A stretch of DNA of 64,000 nt from Hofstenia miamia (taxonomy: Eukaryota; Xenacoelomorpha; Acoela; Hofsteniidae), in contig CABFPE010000144.1 in assembly GCA_900660155.1 (NCBI GenBank), positions 111,593-175,592 on the forward strand, in the 5' to 3' direction. This document shows positions 47,381 through 58,900 of the stretch, in pieces; position 1 is the first letter of the stretch; each line of letters opens with the position of its first letter. A program made the position numbers and the translations under genes. The notes beneath the pieces were generated by a model. That model saw only the letters and a program-made list of their open reading frames with translations, ran no database searches and was not told the DNA's origin.

Positions 47381-47817
47381 CGTAGCTGAACATTTACCCT
47401 GTGCCAATATGATTTAATTAGTTCATGCTTTAGTCATGAGTCATCTTAATTATCGAAATACACTTTTTTCAAATTTAAATGAATCATTAGTAGAAAACTT
47501 ATAATACAATTAAAATGGACAGTGAATGTTTATCAGAAAAATTCCAGAACAAGTAATTACATTTTGTCATCCATGCTGTTTCCAAATCAGCTTTTTGCTT
47601 TTAATATTTTGATTAAATTTTTTAAAATAACAAATCAATTACCTAATTATAATTCACAGGCTTGTCCATTGGACAGATTTTCTTTTCCAATCCAATTCAA
47701 TCCAATACAAAAATTCTAGAATTGTCCATTTGGAATCCAATCTAATTCCAATCTAATCTTGAGTTTGTTAATCCAAATTTTCTTTGCAACATACAGAAGA
47801 AGAAGAAGAAAAATCTA

Positions 47818-48850
47818 CAGTGGCGGAGCGTGGGCCACTTTGACTAGTGTGCGGTGCAGAGTTGCTAGTGGTTCGGTTTGGTTTCGTAATTGTATTAAAT
47901 AAAAATACGTCAATACCGAACTGAAAGTTTCAAAATTTACAATGGAGATCAGTGCAGTAATTGCTTAAACTTGAAGTCATCCATTACATGATTAAATGCA
48001 TAATTTTTTAAATACTCTACATTAACGTAAAATATGATTCAAATGAATATTTCTTAAAATCAGATATCAAGTAAGATATTTGAAATGGATACCTTAGTTT
48101 ATTTAATAAGATCACGAAATATTAAAAAATCAGGCAGGACCAGTGCGTGATCAGACCAACTTTTAAATTTCAACCAAGACNNNNNNNNNNNNNNNNNNNN
48201 NNNNNNNNNNNNNNNNNNNNNNNNNNNNNNNNNNNNNNNNNNNNNNNNNNNNNNNNNNNNNNNNNNNNNNNNNNNNNNNNNNNNNNNNNNNNNNNNNNNN
48301 NNNNNNNNNNNNNNNATGATCTATTTCCATTTCGTGAACCAATCAATAACGTTCGGCGACAAATGTAGGATGCAATTTCAACGATTACGCTTAATTTCGT
48401 AGTGTGCGTTAATATGAACGCACACCTTGCTCTTTTAAAACGTTAAACGCCATTGAAGTGTGGATGTCGCAATACCTAGCCTTTTGCGACATTGACGATT
48501 GAAGTAACTAGAACATTTTAATTTATCAGTGATATGATTGCTAAACAAGATAATACATGTAAACTAGCAAATTAAACCAATTTATAGATTATGGATCAAA
48601 AAAATCGAAATGCTTTAATTTTACCAAAATTGTAATTTAGACACAGGTTTTATAAGAAAGTACTGAAAACAATGCGTTATATCTAATCACAAATTACTAT
48701 TTATAAAAATAGTGTAAAAATCAGTTTGATGCGGTATTAAATTTACTCTGTTGCCAAATAAGCGATAGGAAAAAATGCTGGTAAACTCATAAAAATGCTG
48801 GTTAGAAGGTGTGCGGCGCACACCTCTCACACAAAGAGAATACGCCTCTG
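47818..48850. mobile_element. hAT element inserted in a LINE 3' end, perfect 8-bp duplication
   Basis: It starts CAGTGGCGGAGCGTGG; the right end, reverse-complemented, starts CAGAGGCGTATTCTC. AAAATCTA flanks both sides (47810-47817 and 48851-48858), a perfect 8-bp duplication. Removing the element restores the string AGAAGAAAAATCTATATTC seen intact in sister LINE copies at about 49,937 and 51,530. The interior contains a 135-nt gap; no transposase is visible. Confidence 0.88.
48181..48315. other. Assembly gap (135 N)
   Basis: A run of N inside the hAT element at 47,818-48,850. Confidence 0.99.
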
Positions 48851-49550
48851 AAAATCTATATTCAGAAATTGTTTTAACAATAATAGAAATACTGATAACA
48901 AATTCTGAAAGCGTCAAGAAAAGTATACAAAATTAAAAAAAAAGAAAACAACAAATATCTGGAAATAAAAAGTGGTTAACTTGGGCTATGACGATTGCTA
49001 GTTTCTATTATTAGAGTAATCAGGATTATAAAAATTTATAACCTCGGCATTTCAGTTTTTTATATTATAAGTGCAAAAATATTTTTTAATATCCATTTCA
49101 AAGTTTTTTAATCTACTTATTTGTTTAATATATTTTGGTAATTCATTCCACATATTTATAGCTGTGTTTAGAAATGATTTTTTCATTATTCGCTTCTTAT
49201 ACCTAATAGGTTCAATTATGTGCGTTCTTTTATTTCGTTTATTGACTAATTTTGCAGCAATAAAGTCATTTTTGTAATATGGGAAGGTATTGTTAACTAT
49301 TTTGAAGAACGTCGTTAAGACATTTATATGGATGTAACATTGCGGATGTAGAAATAATTTTGAAATTTTTCTATATTAATTGTTTTTATTAAAGCTATGA
49401 TTATTTACTGCTACTTTGATAGCCCAATTTAGTTGCACTTGGAATTTCCTGAGAAATTTTTTGTTTATATCTGTGTAGAGTATATTGGCATAGTTAAAAT
49501 GACTTAATATTAGAGCATATATTAATTGAATTTTTGCTTTAGTTTAATAT
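48851..49550 (-). mobile_element. LINE 3' fragment, copy A
   Basis: Minus-strand 3' UTR (48,851-49,070) and C-terminal coding end (49,550-49,071) of the Jockey/CR1-like family, whose reverse transcriptase lies at 53,016-53,780. The protein end reads FFKIVNNTFPYYKNDFIAAK, then RNKRTHIIEPIRYKKRIMKN. The tail lies beyond the hAT insertion at 47,798-47,817 (GAA repeats, TTC on the element's strand). Confidence 0.75.
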
Positions 49551-49931
49551 GAAATGTGACTGTTCACTTTAATGTTAAGTCTTGTAAAATCGAAATTTAT
49601 CCATATCTCTCTTTTGCATGATGGTTTGATTATATCTCCAATGTTTATTGTAATTCCATTAACCATGCTAGGCTAATTTTCACACTATGTGTTAAATGGT
49701 ACACATGAGGAAATTATACAAATGATCAAATGCTATAACAAATGTGGTTTAAAGGCATTGTACCCTCTAAGAGACATTAGCATTAATTGAAAGCATAAAT
49801 GATTTTCAATTTCCACGCTTCTACATGAAAAAGGTGTTTGAATAACTAGTCATTACTATAAAATATATTTATATGCATATGTTCTAGAAAATTTTAATGC
49901 ATTGAACAAAACATTAAATAATTTCGGCAAA

Positions 49932-50286
49932 GAAGAAGAAGAAAAATCTATATTCAGAAATTGTTTTAACAATAAATAGAAATACTGATAACAAATTCTG
50001 AAAGCGCAAAGAAAGTAATACAAAATAAACAAAAAAAGCAAACAACGAATATTTGCAAATAAAAAGTGGTTAACTTGAGCTATGACTATTGCTAGTTTTT
50101 TTATATTATAAGTGCAAAAATATTTTTTAATATCCATTTTAAAGTTTTTTGGTATTGTTAACTATTTTGAAGAACATCGTTAAGACATTTATATGGATGT
50201 AACATTGCGGATGTAGAAATAATTTTGAAATTTTTCTATATTAATTGTTCTTATTAAAGCTATGATTATTTACTGCTACTTTGATA
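49932..50286 (-). mobile_element. LINE 3' fragment, copy B
   Basis: Same family as copy A but with an internal deletion near 50,100 and 50,150. Ends abruptly at a single N (50,287). Confidence 0.75.
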
Positions 50287-50287
50287 N

Positions 50288-50398
50288 AAATTTTTGTATC
50301 CGAAGTTTATCAAAATGAAGATCCGATCCGTATCCGTTTCCATTTCTGCGACCCACCTCACCGTACCATATGCAGTCATTATTAAGGCGTACTAAGAA
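50288..50398. other. 111-bp unrelated segment bounded by single Ns
   Basis: A unique-looking segment (starting AAATTTTTGTATCCGAAG) is enclosed by N at 50,287 and 50,399 in the middle of repeated LINE sequence. It is probably a scaffold or gap-fill join, not a biological insertion. Confidence 0.7.
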
Positions 50399-50399
50399 N

Positions 50400-50530
50400 A
50401 ATTTTTCTATATTAATTGTTCTTATTAAAGCTATGATTATTTACTGCTACTTTGATAGCCCAATTTAGTTGCACTTGGATTTCCTAAGAAATTTTTGGTT
50501 TATATCGGTGTAGAGTATATTAAACACGTG
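50400..50530 (-). mobile_element. LINE 3' fragment, copy D
   Basis: Contains the shared 66-bp landmark (ATTTTTCTATATTAATTG...TACTGCTACTTTGATAG), also present at about 49,350, 50,220, 52,035 and 52,496. Confidence 0.75.
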
Positions 50531-51074
50531 GAATTTCTACAATAGAAAAATAGCAGCATATTTGAAAAATGAAATGAAGTCTTTTGCATGTAATGTACTG
50601 ATTCATAGTTAGCAGTGTATCATCACAAAACACAAGGTAGCCCTCTAGCTAGCAATGTCATATGTCACAAAAAAACAACATAGTGAATAATGTAAGCATG
50701 CAAACAAGAATGACCACATAAATAAGTGAATCATTGTAAACTAAATTGGTGCCCTTGTAAATAACTAAGTCACTATAGCAGGTACATGAATCACTGTAGC
50801 ACAAACAATAGTAAGCATGCAAACTAAAATAGTGTGTGATATAGCAATTAGCCAGGCCTATTAACAAAACATTTAATGAAATTGGTCACATAAATTAGTC
50901 AATATAGCAAGTATATGAATCATTGTAAAATTAGCCCTCACAAACATTAATGAGTCAGTAATTACATCATCGCTACATGGCGTTGCAAACCCCTCATTAA
51001 TATTTGTGAGTCAGGCAAGGTCAAAAATGTCAGTTTGTGGGATATCCCCTTGACTATATACACTACTGCCATCA

Positions 51075-51098
51075 TTAGGGTTTAGGTTAGGGTTAGGA
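51075..51098. repeat. Short interstitial telomere-like repeat
   Basis: TTAGGG-TTTAGG-TTAGGG-TTAGGA in a row, four imperfect units of the metazoan telomere repeat. Confidence 0.6.
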
Positions 51099-51514
51099 TA
51101 TGGTGTTTAACTTCATTGTTAAATTTCCATTTGAATTTAACTATTTTTTTAAAATTATGGAAAAATATTTTTACATTTCCAATAAAAACCTCAATTTACA
51201 AATGTTTCCCCTCCATTTTATACATTTTAAAGATAATTTTATTATTGACTGCTATTGTAAAGATTGTATTTGCGGAAGTGCTCATTTATTTCCTTTCACC
51301 TTGATAATTAGTGATGATACAGAAATTATTCTATAATTTGAAATTTTTCACAATAACCTATTTTTATATATAGGATATTGGTAAATATTTCGGAAACATG
51401 AATTATCTCACTAAGCATATCCAACAGGGGCGAACACATCCTTTAAGATTTGAAGGGGCAAGAAATAAATTTGGCTTCATCATTTAGTGGGATTACTCAT
51501 TTCCTTGATCAGCT

Positions 51515-52478
51515 TTAAAGAAGACGAAGAAGAAAAATCTATATTCAGATATTGTTTTAACAATAAAAGAAATACTGATAACAAATACTGAAAGCGTCAT
51601 GAAAGTAATACAAAATTAAACAAAAAAGAAAACGAATATCTGGAAATAAAAAGTGGTTAACTTGGGCTATGACGATTGCTAGTTTCTATTATTAGAGTAA
51701 TCAGGATTATAAAAATTTATAACCTCGGCATTTCAGTTTTTTATATTATAAGTGCAAAAATATTTTTTAATATCCATTTCAAAGTTTTTTAATCTACTTA
51801 TTTGTTTAATATATTTTGGTAATTCATTCCACATATTTATAACTGTGTTTAGAAATGAATTTTTCATTATTCGCTTCTTATACCTAATAGGTTCAATTAT
51901 GTGCGTTCTTTTATTTCGTTTATTGACTAATTTTGCAGCAAGAAAGTCATTTTTGTAATATGGGAAGGTATTGTTAACTATTTTGAAGAACGTCGTTAAG
52001 ACATTTATATGGATGTAACATTGCGGATGTAGAAATAATTTTGAAATTTTTCTATATTAATTGTTCTTATTAAAGCTATGATTATTTACTGCTACTTTGA
52101 CATCCCAATTTAGTTGCACTTGGAATTTCCTGAGAAATTTTTGGTTTATATCTGTGTAGAGTATATTGGCATAGTTAAAATGACTTAATATTAGAGCATA
52201 TATTTATTGAATTTTTGCTTTAGTTGAAAGTTTTTGAGAAATTAAGTTAATTGCTTTAATCGATATGGCCATTTTTCTAACATGATTTAGTTGCTCTAGA
52301 ATGAAATAATATTGTGTCATCTGCATATAACGTTACATGTTACTTGTTTGGACAAATCATTTATGTAAATATTAAATAATAAGGGATCCAAAATTGAACC
52401 CTGAAGAACCCCAATTTTAGTACATGCCCAATCTGAAAAAGATTCATGAATTTTAACTCTTTGCATGCGATGTATAAG
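51515..52478 (-). mobile_element. LINE 3' fragment, copy E, with internal deletion
   Basis: Begins at a GAAGA-rich tail (51,517-51,535), then 3' UTR, C-terminal coding end (to 52,298), then jumps to the reverse transcriptase YxDD region (52,299-52,478). That region duplicates 53,000-53,178 almost exactly, so about 250 bp are deleted within the copy. Confidence 0.75.
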
Positions 52479-52479
52479 T

Positions 52480-54080
52480 GCGGATGTAGAAATAATTTTG
52501 AAATTTTTCTATATTAATTGTTTTTATTAAAGCTATGATTATTTACTGCTACTTTGATAGCCCAATTTAGTTGCACTTGGAATTTCCTGAGAAATTTTTG
52601 GTTTATATCTGTGTAGAGTATATTGGCATAGTTAAAATGACTTAATATTAGAGCATATATTTATTGAATTTTTGCTTTAGTTGAAAGTTTTTGAGAAATT
52701 AAGTTAATTGCTTTAATCGATATCGCCATTTTTCCAACAACATGATTTAGTTGCTCTTCAAAATTTAGATTTATGTCAAAAATTATTCGGAGATGCTTAA
52801 AAGACTCAACCTGTTCTATTTGAATGCCGTTTAAATTAAGTTTGTATTTTGAAGTATCAGTAGATTTAGTTTTTGATTTAACAATACAGAATTGAGTTTT
52901 TAGTGGATTTACTCTTAGTTTTATAGAAGCAAAATATTTAGCAAGAGAAGCACAGTTTGTTTCGAGAGTTTGAACCGCTTTTTCGGGAAATTTATTAGAA
53001 TGAAATAATATTGTGTCATCTGCATATAACGTTACATGTTACTTGTTTGGACAAATCATTTATGTAAATATTAAATAATAAGGGATCCAAAATTGAACCC
53101 TGAATAACCCCAATTTTAGTACATGCCCAATCTGAAAAAGATTCATGAATTTTAACTCTTTGCATGCGATTGTATAAGTAACTGGAGATAAGACCTATGC
53201 TGTCATTAGAAAAACCTAGAAATTGAATTTTTTGTAGTAAGATACTGCGGTCTATGGAATCGAAAGCCTTCGAGAGGTCTAAGCAAGCAATTGCTGAGTA
53301 TTCATTATCATTTATTGTTGATCGCCATTTTTCTGTAGCTTGTATTAAAGCGTCGCTCGTAGAAATACCTTTGCTAAAACCATATTGTGTTTTGGAGTAA
53401 AGATCATGTTTACAAAGATACTCGTTAATTTGATTAAAAAGAATTCGTTCAAAAATTTTGCTGATTGGAGAAGTGATCGAAATGGGTCCATAATTTTCGC
53501 AATCTTCGGGATCATTTCTTTTAAATAATGGTGTTATATTTGCCAATTTTAATTCATCTGGAAAAAAGGAGTGTTTTATACAATTATTTAAAATGTAGCA
53601 TATTGGTTCAGCTATTAATTCACCTGAGAGTTTTAGGAACCATGTTGGTTTTAGAGAGGGTCCACTGGATTTATTTTTTAAACATTGTATCGACTTTATG
53701 ATTTCATATTTTGTTGCAAAACAAAAAGAGAAAGAGGTTGGAGTTCCTTTTGATTTATCAAGGCAAAAAGGTACATTCATACCGTTGTAGTTTCCTAAAT
53801 TTAGGAAAACTTATTTGTAATGGATTTATTTTTATAGTATATTCTTTCTATTTCTTCGGTTCGCATGTTTTTTCTATTTATCAAATTGTTAACAAATTTC
53901 CACTTATTTTTTTGGGAAGAAAAACTGATACTGAAAACGGGAATAATTATTACTTGCTTCCTTATAGCAATATTACATAAATTTCGTGCAGATTTATAAG
54001 CATTATGATTTTCCAGTGTTTGGTAATTGAAGTATTTTTCCATTTCTGTTTCTTTATTTGGATTAAATCGATGCATTTAG
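52480..54080 (-). mobile_element. Jockey/CR1-like LINE, longest copy (linker, RT, thumb)
   Basis: Minus strand. The linker (MHRFNPNKETEMEKYFNYQT, 54,076-53,801) precedes the reverse transcriptase 53,780-53,016 with ENYGPISITSPISKIFERIL, QYGFSKGISTSDALIQATEK, AIACLDLSKAFDSIDRSILL and IGVIQGSILDPLLFNIYIND. The thumb continues to about 52,490, where the copy is truncated against copy E. Most of the 254-aa RT stretch is open, so it is younger than the other LINEs nearby. It lacks the endonuclease and the 3' end. Confidence 0.85.
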
Positions 54081-55100
54081 AATCAATCAATGGCTTTGAA
54101 ACATTATTTTGAGTTTTTTTTGGCATATTCGGATGAATACTTTATCAAGTATTTACAGATAAACTTACTTTTCATTAAGTTTTTATCAACTAACCAACTG
54201 TAAAACTTTAGTAATCATATCAAACTAAGTGATTTTACATATTTATAGAACTTGAATATTTTAAAGAGTTTGTACAGGAGATTTGGCATGTGTGATATCA
54301 CAATTTTCATTTTTAGTAACCATTCTTGGGTAATTCTACAAATATTAGGACGGGTAGAAATAGATTTGTATTTTACACCCTTGCAAAGTACTACATAGAT
54401 TTTGAAATGTATTGCTTAAATACGAGGTGTGCCAAAATCAACTTCAATTTTGTAGCCTACTGTCCATCTCATGCGACATTGACTGAACTTTAATATTTCA
54501 TTGCCTATAAAAATTCAAGTTAACTGAAACGAATTTTTTAAACAAATTAGGGGATTGAACGTGTTATAAATTTCCGGTTTTAGATAGAAGCCACTAAAAT
54601 AATGATATGATAATAAAATGGTAAATACAAGAAATGAAATGTCAAGCATCATTAGTATATAAGTTCACTTATGAATGTCACACTGTGCTTGTCAACAAAC
54701 AGTTCACTGACTGGAAATGGAATAGTGATGAAACAAATATATTAGCAAATCTGACAATTTGATACAAACTATTAAAAACACCAATAAAATTATTAACAAC
54801 AAAAGACAATTCTAATTTTTCAAATTTCGACGAATTGTAAACAGAAGCACCACAAAATCATTTGGTCAGCAATGAGGCAGTGATTTTGAGAGAATTCCTC
54901 ACTGAATATTTTTGCTAAAGATATTTTTTATAATTTATTTAAATCATTAACCAAATCTACATGTACTCAATATAGCAAAAGTTATTGAAATTTAAAAAGA
55001 TGTGCGGCTCTAGTAACTAAAAAGAGAACATTAAAAAAACGTTTATATTCAACTTCAGACGAATAGTCTTTGTGCATATTAACAATAAATGCTACCTGGC
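54081..55100. other. Intergenic stretch between LINE array and SOS 3' end
   Basis: AT-rich, no gene seen. The sequence TACGAGGTGTGCCAAAA at about 54,420 resembles a mariner terminus, but no partner end or transposase was found. The SOS 3' UTR must lie directly below 55,101. Confidence 0.4.
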
Positions 55101-55961
55101 CTACTGCAGAATAGGGGCGGCAGACTCGCGAGCGGCTGAGTCACTGTGGCGGGGGTAAGTGCGAGGTGGCAAAACTGGTGGCTTTTCAGTCCTTCGAATA
55201 CTGATATTTTCAGCGTTATTTGGAACATCATCCAGTTTAATAGAATTCAGCTGAAAAACAATTGATTTTTAATAGTCACAACAATTAATAACTATAACAA
55301 TTGAAAATTAACAATTTTAAATAATTTTTTGAATGTATTACTTTGCAAACGAAATCATAGAAAATGAATTCATTAAACGATGGTGACTTAGGAGGAAATA
55401 ATGTTGGATCGAAAATATTCCACTAGCAGTAATTAAGATATTCCAAAAAGTGAACAGTAAACATTCTGCAAGTAGTGGTATACCTTAGAAAGTAGCAACG
55501 CCTAAAATAATTTTAAAAACTCTGTATGTCACTACCCCACAAGTAAAATATTGGTACGAATAATTGTTTGGTTAAAGATTTCCAAGCCAAACGATCCAAT
55601 TTTCAGACTTATTGAAAAATATTTAATTTGAAAATTCAATAGAAAATGGAAATAACACGTAACATCTAATGCAAAATGATTTTTAAGAAAACTATCATAC
55701 AGGTGTTTGACATTTCTGCATTGAACTTGCATTTCTCGGATTTCTTGGTGGTATGGGTGGTGGTATTGGCCTGGCCTCAACATGTTTACTCCAATGAGGT
55801 GGCTGAATTTTGTTGAATCTAGGTGGAGACGAATTTGATGGTGGAAACGGGTCCTGATCACTAGAAGTTGGAGTTGATGGTTCGAAATAAGTCGATGGTG
55901 AAATCGCTTGTCTGGGAAGAGAACTGGCCAAAGATTGAACTATTGATGAACTATCGTCATC
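55101..55961 (-). CDS. SOS: SOS last two exons: proline-rich Grb2/SH3-binding tail
   Basis: Exon 55961-55701 starts [20 protein letters not shown] and includes [13 protein letters not shown]. The last exon, 55250-55101, reads [20 protein letters not shown] and [14 protein letters not shown], and ends APILQ with a TAG stop. PxPPRN and [10 protein letters not shown] are class II PxxPxR-type motifs like those of SOS1 that bind the Grb2 SH3 domains. Human SOS1 has a tail of about 280 aa with four or more such motifs; this one is about 185 aa with roughly two strong sites. The assignment rests on exact phase and motif type because the tail is fast-evolving. Confidence 0.87.
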
Positions 55962-58900
55962 CTAAAAACCGACTATATAAATAATAGTTCGCATCAAAAA
56001 TTCATTTTAGATCGTACAACACTTTACAAGTTCAATCGACTGCCAACTATAATGATGAATGTTAGTGTTTTTACAACGATTTATGATGTTATTTAACGGG
56101 CACGCAGTTTTATTACCGTACGAAGAAGAAGTTCAGAGACGATAGGATCCTAAGTTTAATTTCACGTTATATTTAGTTGACGAAATATTATTTTTTTAAA
56201 TTTATATGTTTGATCTTATAATACAAATAGATCTCTTGATACAACAGAATATTGAGGTATGTCAAGAAAAACATGTTTGTATTTCCATACAATAAGTAGC
56301 ATTATAAACTAAGGTGCTTAACATCTTATGAATACTGCCATTTAAGTCGAGAATCTCTTCAATTAATTGAGCGTTGCCCAGGCACCAAATGTAACACAAA
56401 TTATAGTTGATATATTATCTAAAATTCAAATATTTTTATCAAAAGGCCGCATGTATTATGATATCTTGTTTCAAATTCAGGTTGTTGAATTAACGAAAGC
56501 GCGGAAAATTAAACGGAATGATTTTAGGACATTTTAAACCGGCTTTCACTTGGTAAAACATAATGTAAATTTTATTAAAAATATCTTAAAAAGAGTTTTA
56601 AAAATATAACCGGGACTGGTACATAGTCCAGATGGGGATTTAAATTAATTGCAATTACAAAAGGCGTAATGATCTAGATGTATGAAATATACATTTGATA
56701 TATATATAAAACTCGCAAAAGGTAACAGATACGTGATAGCAGTTGTCCAAGAGTATAATAATGTAATATAAAATTATTTATGTGTATCGATAAATAACTA
56801 CATTCAAAAATCATCTCCTCCTTATTGAACATGACATGTAGTTTTGTGGCAGCATAGTGGAACATTAATCAATAAAACCATGAAACATTCATGACAATGC
56901 CAAATTGTATTCTGAATTGTGAACGAAAGAAAAAATGCCTAGAATCGAATGACTATTTTTTAGTAAATCATAATTTTAATAATCGAGAGCAAATTCATGA
57001 AGTAAGTATTTGAATTCCATTGCCATAAAAACTCATTTACATTTTCACCACTTGCAAATCGAGCCTCAGTGCCAAATAATCTTGGGCATTTGAAAACAAA
57101 TTAATTCTAAAAATTGTATTAGTTTATTTGACTCAAACACAATATAGATCCCTCCACGCTCAATATGCCACTTCATTTTGTAAAAGATTCCTAGCCTAGA
57201 ATATGTTCACACATGGGCATGTGGAAAATGAACTACTTTTATTAATGCCGTATACATTAAACGGTAAAACAGCTTCATAATTCAAATTATAGTAAAAAAT
57301 AAATTACTATTAATAAGAAATTATATCATTGGAAGTAAATTAAATTTTGTAACAGACAAGAGAAATAATCTTTACTAATGTTGTTCAATGACTTAATATA
57401 TTATAGTTGAATTCTGAAACATGTAAAATCGATAGGGCTGTACTAAATTATGAATAGTTTGAGAAAACCCTTAAAATTAAAGGATTATAGTAAAGTAGAA
57501 AATTTTCATTGGTAGAAAAAAATTTCCACAGGCTTTTAAAACATAACTTAAAAATGAATCACTATAATACAGTATAACAATTGCGCAATAACAAAAGAAG
57601 AATAGAAAAACCGACAAGACTAATCCCATTTATAGAAAAATGATCACCTTTAAGCAAGGAATTTTTATTAAAGACAAAACATGTTGACACGAAACAGAAA
57701 CCTCATGTACTGACACATGGTAAGTTTTTACTTATTGGTTAAGTGAATGGACGTGATCACTGATGGAAGAAGTACTAATGAAAAGAGGCAAAAAAATTCT
57801 CTTAAGTAAGGCTTCATAACTATGCAATATGTCAGAAATCTTCCTAATGAGAATACATTGAGGATTATAGGAATGAAGAGTATCGATATCGGATTGCCAC
57901 TGCGTAAAAACTTACCGTGTATCGAGCTACTTTCTACTTTACATTAATGGAAAACAATACTACAGTAAGTACAATTCTCATTATAGGCCACTTGTACAAC
58001 AACTAAATCGATAAAAGCACACTAAAGTTTTAAGTAGTAATAGCAAACGGTGAATAAACATATTTTAAAAAAGTTTAGTTAAAAAAGGTGGAACCATAGT
58101 GTTTAATCTACTTCTAATCTAATCGTCTTTGTAAACGATATTGAAAAATTCGCGTGTTGAGTAAAACAGATTTCTAAGATTTCACAGAAAATATTAGCAA
58201 TCCTTCAAAACGGATTGATAACAAATTTCAATTAAATTTTAGCAAAAATTGCAAAAATGTCCAAAGAGTTATGCGCGGGACGTCCAATAAGTTTCCGGAC
58301 AAATATTAGAAAACATGTAGATACTTTGATTCTGACAGAAAATATTATATAGCAATACCGTAATCAATTTCGACATTTTTCCTTTACTACTTATCTCTCA
58401 GGTGGTTTCTTAAACATAGTTAAAATTTCCTTTATCGTCAAGTTTTTAATTAAGAATTTCAGTTTTTTAAAATCAGTTTTTAATATAATTATAAACATCT
58501 GACAAGCACGTCGTTAAAACTTCTTGAAGTTCATCTGCGCGAAGATTAGCAAAAAATTCACGAACGGATTCTTCCAGATCACAACTACAATCCAACGTTT
58601 CACTATGCAAGTGCTTCTTTAGGCTTACATATAGTCAGAAGTTTGATAGGGAGAGACCAGAACTGTATGGGTATGGGAGATGAGCAACAACCGTGAATCC
58701 TACGTCGTTGATAGCCTTTGACAATTTACATGCGAGACATCTTTAATGTCTTCAAATGATGGGAATTGGTTTGAAAATAGCAGTGATGTTTGAGTTCTTG
58801 AACAAGCTCTGTATAGTTGATTTACTTTGCAATTTTATTTAAAATTGAGTATAAAACAATGCAATTATTCATTAAAAACATGAAGATGACAAAGTTTAAG

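Noticed and set aside
48147-48368. Open frame around 48,147-48,368
   Set aside because: It is mostly a gap of unknown bases inside a hAT element.
49071-49277. Hydrophobic 68-aa plus-strand frame repeated at 51,752, resembling a membrane protein family
   Set aside because: Both are antisense shadows of the C-terminal coding end of the minus-strand LINE copies.
54418-54720. TACGAGGTGTGCCAAAA as a mariner terminus
   Set aside because: No matching second end, TA duplication or transposase was found within reach.
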